Source: Liolophura sinensis (lineage: Eukaryota > Mollusca > Polyplacophora > Chitonida > Chitonidae). From it: a stretch of 64,000 bases of DNA. The notes under the pieces were generated by a model, which saw only the letters and a program-made list of their open reading frames with translations, was not told the DNA's origin and ran no database searches. Location of the stretch: contig NC_088305.1 in NCBI RefSeq assembly GCF_032854445.1, positions 6,141,606-6,205,605 on the forward strand. Direction: 5' to 3'. This document shows, one piece after another, positions 11,460 to 24,720 of the stretch. A program made the translations under genes and the position numbers. Numbering within the stretch: the first letter of the stretch is position 1; each line of letters begins with the position of its first letter.

Positions 11460-11587
11460 CGATGGGTTCGTCTGTGTTACAATCCGTTGCTTTGTAACCC
11501 ATTTCTTTGCCAGCTTCCATGAAAATGTCACCTAACGAGGACGCCTTTGCTTCGGAAACATGATTTCTCCACTGCGTCCATGAAAAC
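11460..11587 (-). CDS. GMC oxidoreductase exon 4, with probable 1-base deletion
   Basis: After the CAG acceptor the frame expected from exon 3 reads FHGRSGE, matching the conserved YHG/FHG-x-x-G segment. The conserved VSEAKASSLGDIFMEAGKEM that follows lies in another frame. One missing base between about 11555 and 11570 restores both frames and makes the 128-base exon phase-compatible with exon 5 (129 expected). The donor is ATCG|GTAATA. Confidence 0.7.
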
Positions 11588-11735
11588 CTGGAAAATGATA
11601 CATCCTGACATGAACGGTCAATAAATACATGTAGATTGAAACGCCATCGAAGTATCTGTGGGTAATTTATACGTTGTGCTTTGAATAATAAAATTTCCTG
11701 TGACACGTATTCCTGTCCTTATACCCGTCTGTAAC

Positions 11736-11980
11736 ACCTATTACTGTCCAGACGGTCTTCAACACCTATCTTACAGTCCAAACACCGGCCTGCAACATAT
11801 CTTACAGTTCAAAGACCGGTCTATAAGACGTCTTACAGTCCAAAGACCGGTCTATAACACCCTTTACAGTCCCGAGACCGGCCTACAACACATCTTACAG
11901 TTAAAGACCTGTCTATAACATATCCCAAAGTCCAAAGGACCCGTCTATAACACAACCTACAATCCAAAGACACAAGTAAT
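11736..11980. repeat. About 32-bp minisatellite, 7-8 degenerate copies
   Basis: CTTACAGTCCAAAGACCGG and TCTATAACACC alternate through the tract. It lies in GMC intron 3, between exons 3 and 4. Confidence 0.85.
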
Positions 11981-12029
11981 GGTCAAGAGAAGAAAATTCG
12001 GTGACTAGCACATTAAGGCCTTGTCTTAC

Positions 12030-12219
12030 CTGAATCTGCAAGTTCATTAACAAGGCACCCCTCTGACTTCTTGAAGTAGGGAAGAACATCTTCATACCCC
12101 CAGCCTGTACAGCCCATGTTCTTCCATGTATCGTAGTCGTGAGGGGTTCCCCTCATGTACATCTGGAAGTTAATAGCGCCAGAACCCCCAAGGACCTTCC
12201 CACATACGGAATTGTAAAC
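12030..12219 (-). CDS. GMC oxidoreductase exon 3
   Basis: The exon starts in phase 0 after ATGCAG and ends in phase 1 at TCAG|GTAAGA. It encodes the GMC signature 1 region GKVLGGSGAINFQMYMRG followed by GWGYEDVLPYFKKSE. Confidence 0.88.
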
Positions 12220-12412
12220 CTGCATTTAGTTGAATTAAAACATGATTGTGATAAGAAAATTGTCAGTATGTCTTATGTCCGTAAAGCGGACTGCAGGGTT
12301 GTAAGTGAAATAAAGTTGCATGGGTATTGCATTAGAAGACAATTAAACAAATCAAGGTGTACTTCAATCCTACGGACCATGGGTGTTAATACAGCAATAA
12401 TTAAACACTAAC

Positions 12413-12621
12413 CTGGTTTTCGTAGCCTTTAAATGCGTGTTTCTCTGATACGAGTTTGAAGCCCCAATCGCAGTCAGTATTGCCCAAGCTTCCACATCGT
12501 CCGGGTATTGCAATGTTCGGGTAGGATCGGTCATCACCTCCAGCCTCTAGAATCAGTACGGTTTTGTTTGCGTCCTCTGAAAGCCTGTTTGCGATTACAC
12601 AGCCGGTGCTTCCTGCCCCAA
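12413..12621 (-). CDS. GMC oxidoreductase exon 2
   Basis: The acceptor is a TTTTTAG and the donor is CAG|GTTAGT, leaving phase 0. The exon encodes the Rossmann glycine motif [16 protein letters not shown], the strand and acidic end VLILEAGG, and DWGF. All are typical of the GMC N-terminal FAD domain. Confidence 0.88.
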
Positions 12622-13999
12622 CTAAAAACCAAATCACAATATTTGAAAACAGTTGATTTCATACAAGAATTATTTATTTATGTTACAGTTACCGCCTGAG
12701 ATTGAGGTGTTCTAGCCAGATGTGACCCAGTGAAGGCTGACCTTTGTCACAGAAATGTCACGAAGCGACCGAGGAAACAAAAGATGGTCAAGACAGGATA
12801 ACCATCTACCTTGGACACCGAAGCTAAAGACGGTAACTGACTTATACAGTTGTTTCATTGCTTGGCAAGAGTCATTCGTTTAATAAAATCACCGTTTAAC
12901 GATTAAAGTCGGACGAATTTTTTTTATTATATTAAAAAATATTTTATACTTCGCCTTAATTCACCTTAAAAACGCTTGTAAAACTATGCATTTCACTAAA
13001 ATATAAGCGATATTGATTTGGTCTTATCTCAAGCCTATGAAGATCGTTGCCGTGACAAACTACATAGATTTATCACATACGTTTACTTAGCATTATCGTG
13101 TATGTTCACGTCAACCAATTTAATAAGTTTTTCGAACAGAGTTTTAATTTTTCGAACAGAGTTTTAAGGTATTTAATAAGTTAACTTACGTTAGCCTAAA
13201 AGAATGCTGCAAATTTCTCTGTTTACATGTCCATCGAACACAAATATATCGTTGTGGTTGTGTTACACACACTGCGTGGTTGTAACACTGATACGTATGC
13301 CTTTGTGTTTGTATTACACACACACTGTGGTTATACCACCGACATATATGTTTCTGTGGTTGTATTACACACACTACGTGATTTCTGCAGGTAGCATTTT
13401 TTTCAGCAGTATATACCGTGTATATCACTCGTGTCAAGTAATTTTTGGAAAGTCGGTTTATAGGTGCAGGAAACCGGTTTGACCGGAGAAATCACTGAGC
13501 TTTGCTGTGTATCCGTTTTATAAAATGCCTATACATATTTTGGCATGATCATGTATAAAAAAAAATTGATCTTGTCTCTGGCTCACTTACACGAAAATTT
13601 TTATGCTGATAGTATTAATAGTAATGAGTCTCTGTTCTATTTACACCATTTTCTTTTCTGTGTGGTATTGATTTCGTTCTTGTCAATAATGCAAGTGTCT
13701 CAGCACACCGCCATAAAGACCAATGGTCAAGAGATATCTGTTCTAATTAAGGAGTCCCATCTGATTGGGTACGCATGAACTGTGGACCATTTTTGACAGA
13801 AGCTAAGTTCAGGTGACCATGAAAATTAGTCGACCTGAGGCAAATTATACGCTTGATAATTAAAAATATCTCGTGACCTTTTACTAACCGTAACTGCCGA
13901 GCATAACGGAGCCAACCCGCATGTGTATGACCCACTTAACACGTCATCGTCGGCACTTGTGCGAATGTATTTATTTAATTGGTATCTTTAGTACCCGTA

Positions 14000-14100
14000 C
14001 TCTAGAATAGTTTCCTCCCACGATAATGCTGGCCGCTGTCGTATAAGTGAAATATCCTTAAGTAAGGCGTAAAACACCAATTAAACAAATAAATAAATTT
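14000..14100 (+). mobile_element. AAAT-tail SINE (family B), 3' part
   Basis: GTTTCCTCCCACGATAATGC, GTCGTATAAGTGAAATATCC and an AAACAAATAAATAAAT tail are present. The 5' part is missing. Confidence 0.8.
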
Positions 14101-15317
14101 ATTAGTTTGTTTTCTTATCACGCCAAATTTACGGCAAGAAGGATAGGCTCCCCGTTAACATTGGCCATTATCCTTCCTCTCAACAATAAACCCAAGTGCC
14201 CTGCAGATATGGTGTATTGCTGTTTCATAATGAGGAATTTGTGCGTGTTATCAGGATTTTAATTAACGCGATATCCCTGCAAACACCTTCACTCTAATTT
14301 TATTAAAGTTTGCAAGGAATTTTAATTCACTCTATTGTGAGTAAATATAGGCGGAGTTTAAAAATTCTCGAGCCCAGGGCTTTTATTTATTATGCAACTA
14401 AAATTGTCATAAATTGCACGTGAATAAATAAAAGACAGAGAACATGAAAGAACTAGCATTGTTACTGGTGCTTGTTCTAGTGTACAGCATCAGAGTAAAA
14501 TTTTAAACTTCGTGAAAAAAGGTGATGTGACGTCAGAGTTCCTAGATACCGTCAGTATGGCTCATAAAGCCCGCCATAGTATTCAAATAGTTTGAATGCC
14601 TTTCAACACCCTTTTAACAATCTAAAAAAATAAATGAAAGTATTTCTATGCATGATTTTCAGTTGTCTGTATGTTGACCCTTACTTCATAGTTTAGCTCT
14701 CTTTTACTTTAGGTTCAAAAGCGTTTGATGTTGAAACCATGGCAGTTTACGTTGAACGTTGTTTCGGAAATTGGTCTCCGGATTATTTACTCGGAACATC
14801 CCATATGGCTGACGCTTGGTAAACGAATGTCTCTTGGGATCAACTTCTGACGTAATAAAATTTAATTAAAAACAAGAAAAAAAAAGAAATTTAGAAGTGA
14901 ACGACGGCGTTATGTAGATTAAGGCCGACAATTTTAACCGCCGCAAAATTCGTTCAGGACAATTTTCATTCCGAAAAATAGTCGACAATGGTTTGTCCCG
15001 GGTTTTACAATTATATGAACTAGTTTACAAGGAAAGGAGAATTTAAAATTAAAGCTTTTACTTTTATTCACATTACGGTTTGTGAAAATTGGTACTTGTA
15101 CTAATACACAAATCAGTGGAACTCAACAATATGGTAGAAAAGAAAATAAGCCAATCTGGCAATCGGCCAGTTTCAATACCGCGTTTTCTAGATCTTACAT
15201 AATAAAAAATACAGTGGTTTTGGAATTTTAACTAAGGTTTAAACATGTCCATCTAATTTTGATTTTATTTTGAATGTTCTTTCCATAACATAAAAACTCA
15301 TTGATTCCTCCCCGTTT

Positions 15318-15398
15318 TAAACATGATCTCGCCGCAATATGGCTTAAATATTGCCGAAGTGGCGTAAGCCATAATTATTCATTCACTCATTCATTATA
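15318..15398 (+). mobile_element. Family G SINE tail
   Basis: ATGATCTCGCCGCAATATGG, AATATTGCCGAAGTGGCGTA and an ATTCATTCACTCATTCATT tail are present. The same core occurs at 24965-25024. The copy ends about 13 bp from the splice donor of GMC exon 1. Confidence 0.65.
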
Positions 15399-15420
15399 AT
15401 GTGAATAATGGGGAACTTAC

Positions 15421-15475
15421 CAATAATGTAATCGTACACCGGTCTAAGTTTCTGTTGAACACGTGTTGGCTCCAT
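15421..15475 (-). CDS. GMC oxidoreductase exon 1 (start exon)
   Basis: The exon begins at an ATG encoding MEPTRV and ends in YDYII plus one base before a GTAAGT donor. The next exon supplies TT to complete Val and continues GAGSTG, so the FAD-binding motif is split by a phase 1 intron. The ATG is the only in-frame Met close to the motif. The short leader gives no clear mitochondrial or secretory signal. Confidence 0.75.
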
Positions 15476-18190
15476 TTTCACACTGCCGGACGGACATTCC
15501 CATCGGACGTTTTTATATCCTTAGTCGCCAGGCCAATTCAGTGCAACAAACGTAACCTACCAAGGTATACATCTGACCGTGACGGCTCGACCAATCACTG
15601 ACGTCCTGACGAAAGCAGTCAAGCACACATCACATCGTTGTGACCTCGTTTCCGTTACTTTCACGAACTGCCCCCATCAGCAGTGTTATGTAGATTAGTT
15701 TGTAGCGTTATTTTATTTTTTTTTTTGCTGTAAAGCTTTAAACCTAACGCGTAGCTAAAAAAATAAGTGTAGTTGAAAACACTCCTTTATGTACAAACGC
15801 TTTTTCTTTCTTTGATTCTTTTCGTCATAAAAATGAGAAAATTGTTATGTAAGCCGTATATCTCTAACTTTGAATGTGAATGGATGAATTAAAGCCACAA
15901 GTTGACAAAAACGCATTTAAACCAGAAGTTGAATGTTGTTCGATATGATAATCATAACATAAAACTGAACACACAAATAAACTGACGTTTTTAAAGCATA
16001 GAGTAAAACGCAAAACTTATTTAAAATCTGAATTCCATCTTAGCATTGTCTAATCACTTCTCGCACAAAATTGTATGTAGTAATGTATAAAAGCTATAAT
16101 TAAACCTTCTTTATACATGGCCGGAGTTCACAAATTCATTTGGAATATTTTTAGACCGTAGTGGACATCACGTCGAATACATACGGAGGCAGTTTGACCA
16201 GTATATTTTATCAGATTTCAAATATATTTATGGGTGCAGAAATATAGGACATAAACAGTTCTGTATTTTAGTCTTAATCGTTGAGACGTGACGAATAGCG
16301 CTACCTCAATTGCTATAACAACCATACTCAAGTATTCGTTAAATATAGACACAGGTCAGAGTGACGCCGTTAGAAAACTTGTCCCTGTCTGTTGACGTTA
16401 TAACCAAAGCCCATGTCAAATGGCCGTCATGTACAACAAAACATTTTCAAATTTGTCCTCAAAGTTGATTTTGTACTTTTGCAATATACAATATACAGAA
16501 AAGTTTATTTCCGCAGGCCCTACATTTTTTCCGTTCACGTTGGTCATTCCCCTTTGTAGTTTGCTCTCTGGTGGTTTTTGTTTGCTTATTTTGACAGAAT
16601 AGTAGAGCCCTGCAATAATGTCGACTGCATAGTAATTCGGCACGTCGCTATTATTCGGCACGTCACTATTACGATAATAGCAATGTTGTATAACACCATT
16701 TCTCCCCTTTTTACAGAGCATTGCGGTTAGCGTCCGTAAAGTTCAAACTCATGATAGGTGGAGAACGATACAAACTTTCGCTGGCTTAGAGTGACTTGTA
16801 AACAATGAACTACACGTAACTGAATGGGATGAGCTAGGTTAAGTTACTTTTTTACAATAAACTGAAAAGTCATTTCGAAACTTAAACACAGTCTTATTAT
16901 TGTTTCCTGTGATAAGAATGTTTCTTAGCAGAAATGCTATCACTGGCTTATACACAGTTAGTGTCACTTAAGTCCATGTTTGATTTGCTGTCTACCAAAG
17001 TCGATGACAAGGGTTTTAATGGTCATTGGAATATAGTCGACATCAACCTGTTGTGAGACTCCACGATTAGTTAATTTCTAACAGAATTTGGTAGGCATGA
17101 ATTTATGGCAGGGAAGATTATATGAAACAGTCGCAAGTGTTCCATATCGTCAATTCGAAACATTTGGGGCTATTTCACACCGCTACTCTCGCAACTGCTT
17201 TGCAGGAAATGAGTTACCCTACTCTGCAAATAGTGAGCAGTTCGAGACAACGAAGACATCTACGATTTTGGTTTTGAGGTTGAATGTTGTGATTTCCCGG
17301 AACCCACACGTGGCTATTTTAGTTCCAACGGAAAATAAGTGAGTTCCAATAAATTGTGTTTCTGAAAGTTGTATTGTTAAACTCATAAGTGTTTTTAAAA
17401 CCACACATACTCAAATGAAAACTGAACAAAAACATTCCCAAATGAATTCTGAAATGTTTGTTTAACAAAGATTATATACTGCCAATATCAGAATGATTGA
17501 AGCGTTCAAGTCAGTACAGCTTCCTCAACCAGTAGTTCATCGTGGACAGCAGCCTGTACCATATCACTCTGATTTCGTACTACTGAGGATTGCTTCTCTT
17601 TTCATGATTCTGTCCTGTTTGCGTAATTTATATACATTCTTAGTTCTTTAGTGGTTTATGTTATACGTCGTTTTGGGAATTGGCCTTCCAGTTATTGACC
17701 TCGAACGCCCTTATCGGTTGACTGGTATACGAATGTCGACGCATAGATTAATACACTGTCTCGGTGGTTTTGTGTTTTGATCCTCTCCTTGACCTGTTTC
17801 CAGCTAGTCAGTGCCTCTGCCAATTGAACTCAGAACGTCTGGACCCCCGATTGACCTTGAAAATCTGTTCCTAAAAGATTGTTCCCGTCAGGTGTGAGGA
17901 TGATAAGTCTCTGGGGGTAGTGCTGAGTTTTGACTTTCTTCAACAGCGACCACCCCTATCGACTTTATGCAGCGTTGGTTAGGGGCTGGGTGGTCGTCTG
18001 GTGGTCATCTCCTTTCTCCTTCCATCGCTAAATTTGCTCATGCCCAGAATAGTCAATGAGCAGTTCCAGCCCCTCTCCCCTCGACACCTCTTCACTGATG
18101 AAGGCGACTGGACGCTGACATCTTACACCAACACACACAAGGAGATGTTGAGGAAACCTGAAATATATGTTACTTATTAAAGTAACATAT
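15476..18190. other. Upstream region of the GMC locus, no gene recognised
   Basis: I see no TATA box I would defend and no exon. A family D fragment lies at 17640-17765 (TTTTGGGAATTGGCCTTCC, GGTTGACTGGTATACGAAT). The 101-codon minus frame at 16416-16721 has no recognisable domain. Confidence 0.5.
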
Positions 18191-18204
18191 AAAGTTATCT
18201 GTGC

Positions 18205-18360
18205 ATTTACCAGCATTATGGTGGGAGGAAAACCAGGCAGAGCCGTGCAAGCCCACCATCATCCGCAGGTTGATGGTGGGATTGCCAGACATTTCCACGT
18301 ACGACGAAGAGGAAGGCAGCATGAGCTGGACTTGAATTCGAAGCGACTACATTGGTAAGA
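18205..18360 (-). mobile_element. AAAT-tail SINE (family B) fragment
   Basis: In antisense it has ATTATGGTGGGAGGAAAACC, GGCAGAGCC, CATCCGCAGGTTG and GCATGAGCTGGACTTGAATT. The head sequence after TTGGTAAGAGGCTTCTGGG is truncated. Confidence 0.78.
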
Positions 18361-19680
18361 GGCTTCTGGGTCTTTGACATCGGCCAGATCTTCGTTGGCC
18401 ATGTCCAGCTTAACTCTTACCAATGCCTACCCCTTCTCGTTTGTGTGAGAGGCAACCGAGGAAGGAGCGACCTGTTTCCCGTGGATTGCGACCCTTAATC
18501 TTTGAAGGCGTTATCCTGGTGGCTGAAGGCGTGTTGGTGTTGCGAGATCCTCACCCCCAACACGCCACTTCGAGCCTTACTTGAAGACTGTAACGCCACG
18601 GTTTATTCCTTGGTGTATGGAATGTTACGACAGCAAACAGTTTGCAGCCGTATCGGATGTTCAGCCCTGAACACAGAGGACACAAACCTCGTGTCACAGA
18701 CTGGAATCTCTTCAGATTTCCCCTGCATGTGTAGCTGCCCACAGTGTGAGTTGACTATGAACGAAACAGGACAAACTTCCGTGATTTTCATATCCTGAAA
18801 CTGTGTAGATTAGTGTGACAGAGACATATCGTTGTGCTCGGTGCATGTTTTTGTTGATATCGAAAGTGAATGTGTTCTGGTCAACTTTAAAAGTATTCTG
18901 GTGGTTTACTGTATTACCACACACATGTTCGCCTAAATAACATTCTAAGGGTGTCTGTAACTGTGATCTGTAAATATCTAATCACGATATACCTTCTTTG
19001 TTAGCGTCATTTCGTTAAAGATGCTGTTAGTTCTATAAGCACGTGTTCGGTTGTACTTTCATCTAATTAGACCTCTGCTGGGCTCGTAGTAATACACTAC
19101 ATTCCAGCTACTAGTGAAAGGCCCTTATGTTGTAACCCAGAAGAATATAAAAGTAGTCCGTCACTTTGTGGCAGGGACAATTTTGCCATTTCTTAAGTTG
19201 TCAGAATAGGTAGAACTTTGAATGTATTTAATTTTACATGCTGTTATAACGTTTTGAGATATGTGTACTGTCAGGCGCATTGCATTTAATTCATTTGTCA
19301 TAATTGAACTCATAATATGTGGATGCATATCCTTTAACTGTATGTCGAAAACACTTAACGAACGTTGTTTCTCCTGTATTGTAGCTTTTTACTTTCTCAT
19401 CACCTCGACACATTGTGATCATGACATGACTTTATATCTCCATTTCATTAATAAAGCATCTACTCATTCACAAGGAACGAGTTGTTGGTTAACAAAACTT
19501 ATAACCTCCTCGCATGTAGGAAGTGAGGCAGTACAAAAACAGAAGGGAGGTCTTTACAAAGCGTAGCATGTACTTCAAAAAATCGTTAAAAAAGTACGAT
19601 CCGGAGACATTCTCATCGAATGTTTTCGGAAACAACATTCTAGAAATTTATTATCATTAAATAAGATTTCCGATATATCT
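18361..19680. other. Intergenic, nothing recognised
   Basis: The only long frames (18502-18798 and 19261-19566, plus strand) show no family resemblance, splice support or compositional signal. Confidence 0.45.
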
Positions 19681-19699
19681 GTTTTTTACATCCACTCAC

Positions 19700-20470
19700 A
19701 ATTCCCTGAACAGCTATCAGGGAATAATACGTGATAGGAATGGTGATATTATTGACTTATCTGAAAAAGCAATGTGTACAGAATTAAAACCACAGGGACT
19801 TGCCAGAGTGAATCTCTTCACAAAAAAAACCCGGCAACTTCTTCAAATTAAATACATACCTCTGACCTTCAATAGTACCTCTCTACCATCGTATATATTG
19901 GCCCGTATCGGGCCAATGTTAACTTGTATATCTCTAACCCAACACGTTGTTTCACTTGCCAGCAGTTTGGTGATGGTAAGGGCCAATGTAAAATAAACTG
20001 GTTTGTTTCCGATGCAGCAGTGAAGGTCATGATGGTTTCGACTGCAAAAGCACAGTTAAGTGTTCGCAAATGATCAATTTAAAGCTGAAAACAATACATC
20101 TTATCAGGAGGTCCGCAAGTTGGCCTCGCTTTCTAATACTTCACTGCAGACTTCGTTTGCCAATGTGGTCAAGCGAGCTGCAACATCTGTTGCAACTCAA
20201 ACTTCCTTGACTTGGCCCATTAAAAACGACAATTCTAGTTCTTTCTCTTTGGAACCTTCTGCTCAACCTGCCCAGAATTCCTGCTCAATCCAGGCAACCT
20301 CTGTACAACAAATAAAAGCAGTAAATAATACAGAACAAACTAATAAGCCTGAACCTAGCCACTGCAAAAACAAAATTACTAGAAATAAATCTGACAATAA
20401 ACTTTATACTGATGATTATAAATCTAATAAACCTAGGCCACTACGGATCGTTGGAGGACGTTCGTCATAG
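19700..20470 (+). pseudogene. LINE ORF1 (gag-like) remnant
   Basis: RNGDIIDLSEKAMCTELKPQ leads into the FTKKTRQ region, then NPTRCFTCQQFGDGKGQC. This is the first CCHC knuckle, with His replaced by Asp. After a frameshift comes CFRCSSEGHDGFDC, an intact second knuckle, and a Ser/Thr-rich tail including VATQTSLTWP. At least two frame changes disrupt it. The intact protein would bind element RNA. Confidence 0.8.
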
Positions 20471-20517
20471 ACATAAACCGCCTACACGTCTCCCTCCATA
20501 ATGTCTGCATATGACAA

Positions 20518-23500
20518 ACTTATACAATGAAATTGTCGAGGTCTTAAGGTAAAATTTATTAAAGCTAGACCAGTCATTAAATCCTATTGCCCCTTGTCTT
20601 CAGGAAACTCACGTGAAGACATTTGACAGAAATAAAATAACTCTTAAAAATTGTTCACTTTATAGTACATTTTGTAATGAAGAAGAGCGAACTGCAGGGG
20701 GCTCCTCTATCTTAATAAACAACAACGTTATCCACAGTCCTGTTTCTCTGGATAGAGAACTCAAGGCTGTGGTCGGTCGTGTTTCTTTGTCTAAAACAAT
20801 CACACTGTGATCGCTGTATATTCCTCCGAACACTAGTTTGTCTGCTTCTCAATTGCATTATTTAAAAGAACAATTACCCAAGCCGTTTGTAATAACGGGA
20901 GATTTCAATTCCCAAAACCCCTTATGGGACACTAATAATGCTGCCCTTCCTATGGTCTGGCGCAGTGTAGGACTGTAACACAGACGAGACGAGACAAATT
21001 ATTTAGATGGCTTAGAACTTTTAAAGAAAGCTGGCGGACAACCAATCTCAATACAACGTATACAATGATATCACATTATAATTCCGGACAGAGTATTTCC
21101 CCCTGAAGTACGATGTCATTGAGAGTTGTCTCCCCTCAATCGCTAAAATCACTAGCGGGTTTATGTACACCCGTTCGAACACTGACTGAATTAAGTTACT
21201 TTGTTACACACGTAACTACACTGAGCTCTTGGGGTTACTTGTATCATGAATACAAATGCATCAAAAACTATGAAATCTGCCATACTAGTGTAGCATTATA
21301 TCTCGGGCTAATCCTAACAAGGATTTAATGTTCTTGGGCTTGTAACAACAACAACACCTTGCTAAACAGTAAGCGAACATGCACTTTTAGATTTATGAAC
21401 TATTCTCCCAACAAAATCTTCAAAGCTAACCGCATTATATCAGTTTTAAAGACCAGCTAGGAACTACAACACAACAATAAATGGCGTGTTACCGAGGGGC
21501 AGATGGCCTCTGAATCTTACCTGTAACACAGACGAGACGAGACAAATTATTTAGATGGCACAGAACTTTTAATGGAAGATGGCGGACAACCAGTCTCATC
21601 CTCCCAATCAACCAGTTAGAACGATCGTTTCACTCAGCGTCAACGCACATGTTGGGGATTCCCCTCCTGTGTAACACCTAAGAGTTATGTCCCTTAGAAC
21701 AACATTGCTAATTACCTACGATCGTTACAATAACATAATAAAGGCAAGATGGTGGAAGACTTTTTATCGCAGGAGGAACTGTATTACTTCAATGATGGTT
21801 CTAATACCTATTTACATCCAGCTAATGGAGCTTATTTCGTATTGATCTCACTATCACAGATCCTATGCGGATTTTTCTTGGAGAATTCATGATGACTTAG
21901 GTGGTAGTGACCATTTCTCTATCATCCTAGAACATATCACTTCTGATTCTTTAGAACGTGTAGCTAGGTGGAAGTTCTATTAAGCAGATTGGGTGGCGTT
22001 TGAGATGTCCTGTGAGGCCGACATCACTCCAGAGAAGCTCGATGCTGCAGACGATCCAATGCTAAAGTTTAATGAACTTGTTCTGATGGCTGCGGATAGA
22101 ACCATACCTAAGACCTCGACAAATCCAAAATCCAAAAGTAAGGACTGTCGCAGAGCCATTAAGGACCGTAAAAAGGCCGAGCAAAATTTTAATATATGTC
22201 TTACTAATAATAATTTAGACGGGTTTGTATTTTTAGAGATAGTGCTCGTCGCTTACTCAAGTCCAAGAAACGATCCTGTTGGCTCAACTTGGTTTCAGAC
22301 ACTAGGCCTACGTCACAAACGCCTATGCGTAAGGTTTGGAACATGGTGCATAAATTAAAGGACAAAAAGAGTAAAGCAAAAATTCAACATCTAAAATACG
22401 GCAATAATATTCTTTTTCTCCCGGCAGTATAGCCAATAAGCTCGCTGAAACAATATCTCAGAAATCCTCTTCTGAAAATTATTCTTATTATTTCAAAGTG
22501 TTTCAGCAGATTACAAATCAGGAGATGATTGGAAGACTATAATAAACAGTTTAGTATTGATGGGCTGAAAACTGTATTAATGAAGGCTCATGACACTGCA
22601 TGTGGGCACGATAACGTTTATTTTAAATTTTTGAACCATTTACCGCCCGAGTCGCTCTTGGGCTTACTAATATTTGGATACCTGGTAATTTTCTACTCTC
22701 ATGGAGGGAGGCGTGTATTATCCCGGTTCCAAAACCGGGGTAAGGATTATGCTGATCAGACTAATTACCGTCCCATAGCTCTTACCGGCTGTGTTTGTAA
22801 GACTATGGAGCAGATGATTAATGATAGACTTGTTTGGTTTCTTAAACCCAACAAGTTACTTTCGAATATACAATGTGGTTATCGATCAAATTTGGATCAC
22901 CTTGTACGATTCGAAACTTTTATCCGTGAAGGATTTATTAATAATGAACATATGGTGTCCATATTTTTCACCTTGAAAAAGCATACGACACCACCATACG
23001 ACAGAACTTTGAGATATGGATCTGAAAGGCCGTTTACCATTATTTATGTCTGAAGTTTATCTGATTGCCAGTTTGAGGTAGGGGTGACGTCCACTTTATT
23101 GGACTCTCATGAGCAAAAAATGGGTGTACCCCAGGGCAGTACACTGTCACCAACTCTGTTTAGCATTAAAATAAATAGCTTCGTCAAAACATTAACATCT
23201 GACACAGACGATTCTTTAGATTTTCTAATATCCTACAGCGCTAAAATATAAATAACATTGAACGTCATTTGGAACTTTGTCTAAATAGGATCAAGAAATG
23301 GACAACTGAAAACCGTTTTAGATTTTCAACTGTCGGTATGCATATTTGTAATAAACAGAAACATCATGTTGACCCCAAGCTTAAATTGCGTGGATAACCT
23401 GTAAAGATTGTTAGACAAACTAAATTTTCGGACTAATATTTGATAGCTAGTTGTCCTTTATACCTCATATAAAACGATTAAAGCTAAATATAAAGGTTTA

Positions 23501-24720
23501 AAGCCTCTCTATATAATTAAGGTCGTGTCTAGCACCGATTGGAGTGCTGACCGATCTATTTTCTAAAACATATATGTTCTCCAGTGAGGTCTAAATTGGA
23601 TTACGGTTTCGCTAGGAAGTCATATATATAAAAATGTTGGATCCTGTCCATCACGAAGGTTTGAGGCTCCGCATTGGTGCTTTTAGAACCTCGCCAGTTT
23701 ATGCCTGAGTTTATGCGTGGAGGCTAACGAGTCTTTATATAACTAACATATCAAATTCGGCCTTCAATATGCTACAAAGCTTAAAGGTCATCCAACATAC
23801 CATGCCTACGATTGTGTTTTCAATCCAGCATATGTAGATAAATTTAATAAAAGTCCCAGTAAGATCCCTTCGTTTGGTCTTCGTATACGGGACCATATTG
23901 TGGAAGCCAACATCAAGTCAGAGGAGATAGCTCCGGTGTCCTTTCCGGAGTCTCCTCCATAGCTACTTCCATAACCCAAATTAATATTTGATTTTCCGTA
24001 GACATAAAACAGAGACAAATCCTCTTATAATTCCGCAAAGTTTGGCTGAAATTACGGCTAATTATCCGGATTACAAATTTATACATACTGATGGGTCAAA
24101 GGATGAAGGCAAGTTGTGTCCGCGGCTGTCTTGGAACAGCGTGTCTCTTCTCTTCGTCTTCAATCCTGTACTTCAATCTCTTCAGCCGAGGCCAGAGCTG
24201 TACTCCTAGCGTTATCACATGTTTGTTCTGGGCATGCCCGGAGGACAGTGGTATCTTGTGACTCATTCCCCTGCCATATTATATTATGTTGGATACCATG
24301 CGATATTGGTATCCATGGAAACAGCCGTAGACTGGGAAGCTAAAGCTACCCCTAATAAATCAACATCTAAATTTAAGATCCCTTATACTGACATTCTTAA
24401 ATATGTTCGTCACCTTTGGCAAAATTTTTTATCGGTGCATAATAAACTGCATGCTATTCACATATCATTGTCTATGATTCTTATACACATGATATGTCTC
24501 GCAGAGACCAAATAGTTTTAACGAGGTGTCGTATTAGGCATTCTCGTATGACACACAATATTATTCTTGATAGGCGCACTGCCCCACAGTTTGTTGGATG
24601 TGATGCTCAGCACGGCATATCCTGGTTAACTGTGTGGACTTTGCCCATATTCGGTAATGACTCTACAGAGTCAACTCTGTATATGATTTGTTTAACAGCA
24701 TCGCCAGCGATGCTGTCATA
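20518..24720 (+). pseudogene. LINE ORF2 (endonuclease, reverse transcriptase, RNase H) remnant
   Basis: The endonuclease starts with NCRGLK, then LQETHVKTFD and VITGDFNSQNPLW (20885-20930). It resumes at about 21750 with KMVEDFLSQEEL, NDGSNTYLHPANG and LGGSDHF. RT motifs include NYRPIALTGCVCKTMEQMIN, LEKAYDTT (out of frame with the upstream VSIFF) and MGVPQGSTLSPTLFSIKI. The catalytic YxDD box is not preserved. RNase H gives FIHTDGSKDEGK near 24085. The C-terminal RRDQIVLTRCRIRHSRMTH follows near 24497. Confidence 0.85.
20945..21750. mobile_element. Insertion within the LINE endonuclease, with internal direct repeats
   Basis: Endonuclease homology stops after WDTNN and resumes at KMVEDF about 0.8 kb later. 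The inserted DNA holds two direct copies of about 80 bp, at 20973-21050 and 21522-21600. Both contain TGTAACACAGACGAGACGAG, AATTATTTAGATGGC and GGCGGACAACCA. The element class is unknown; a small LTR-flanked or satellite-like insert is possible. Confidence 0.6.

Larger units (their letters stand above)
12622..15420. other. GMC intron 1, mostly unannotated
   Basis: This 2.8 kb intron contains a degenerate repeat of about 62 bp (13248-13385, two to three copies built around GTTGTATTACACACACT) and family B and G fragments near its distal end. I recognise no other coding block. Confidence 0.6.

Noticed and set aside
13747-13935. Minus-strand segment ending in GTTAGT considered as a first exon for the GMC gene
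   Set aside because: It lacks the YDYII motif. The exon at 15421-15475 supplies that motif with the right phase and a GTAAGT donor.
16416-16721. 101-codon minus-strand frame
   Set aside because: No family resemblance. It includes a short local duplication (ATTCGGCACGTC repeated) and has no splice or regulatory support.
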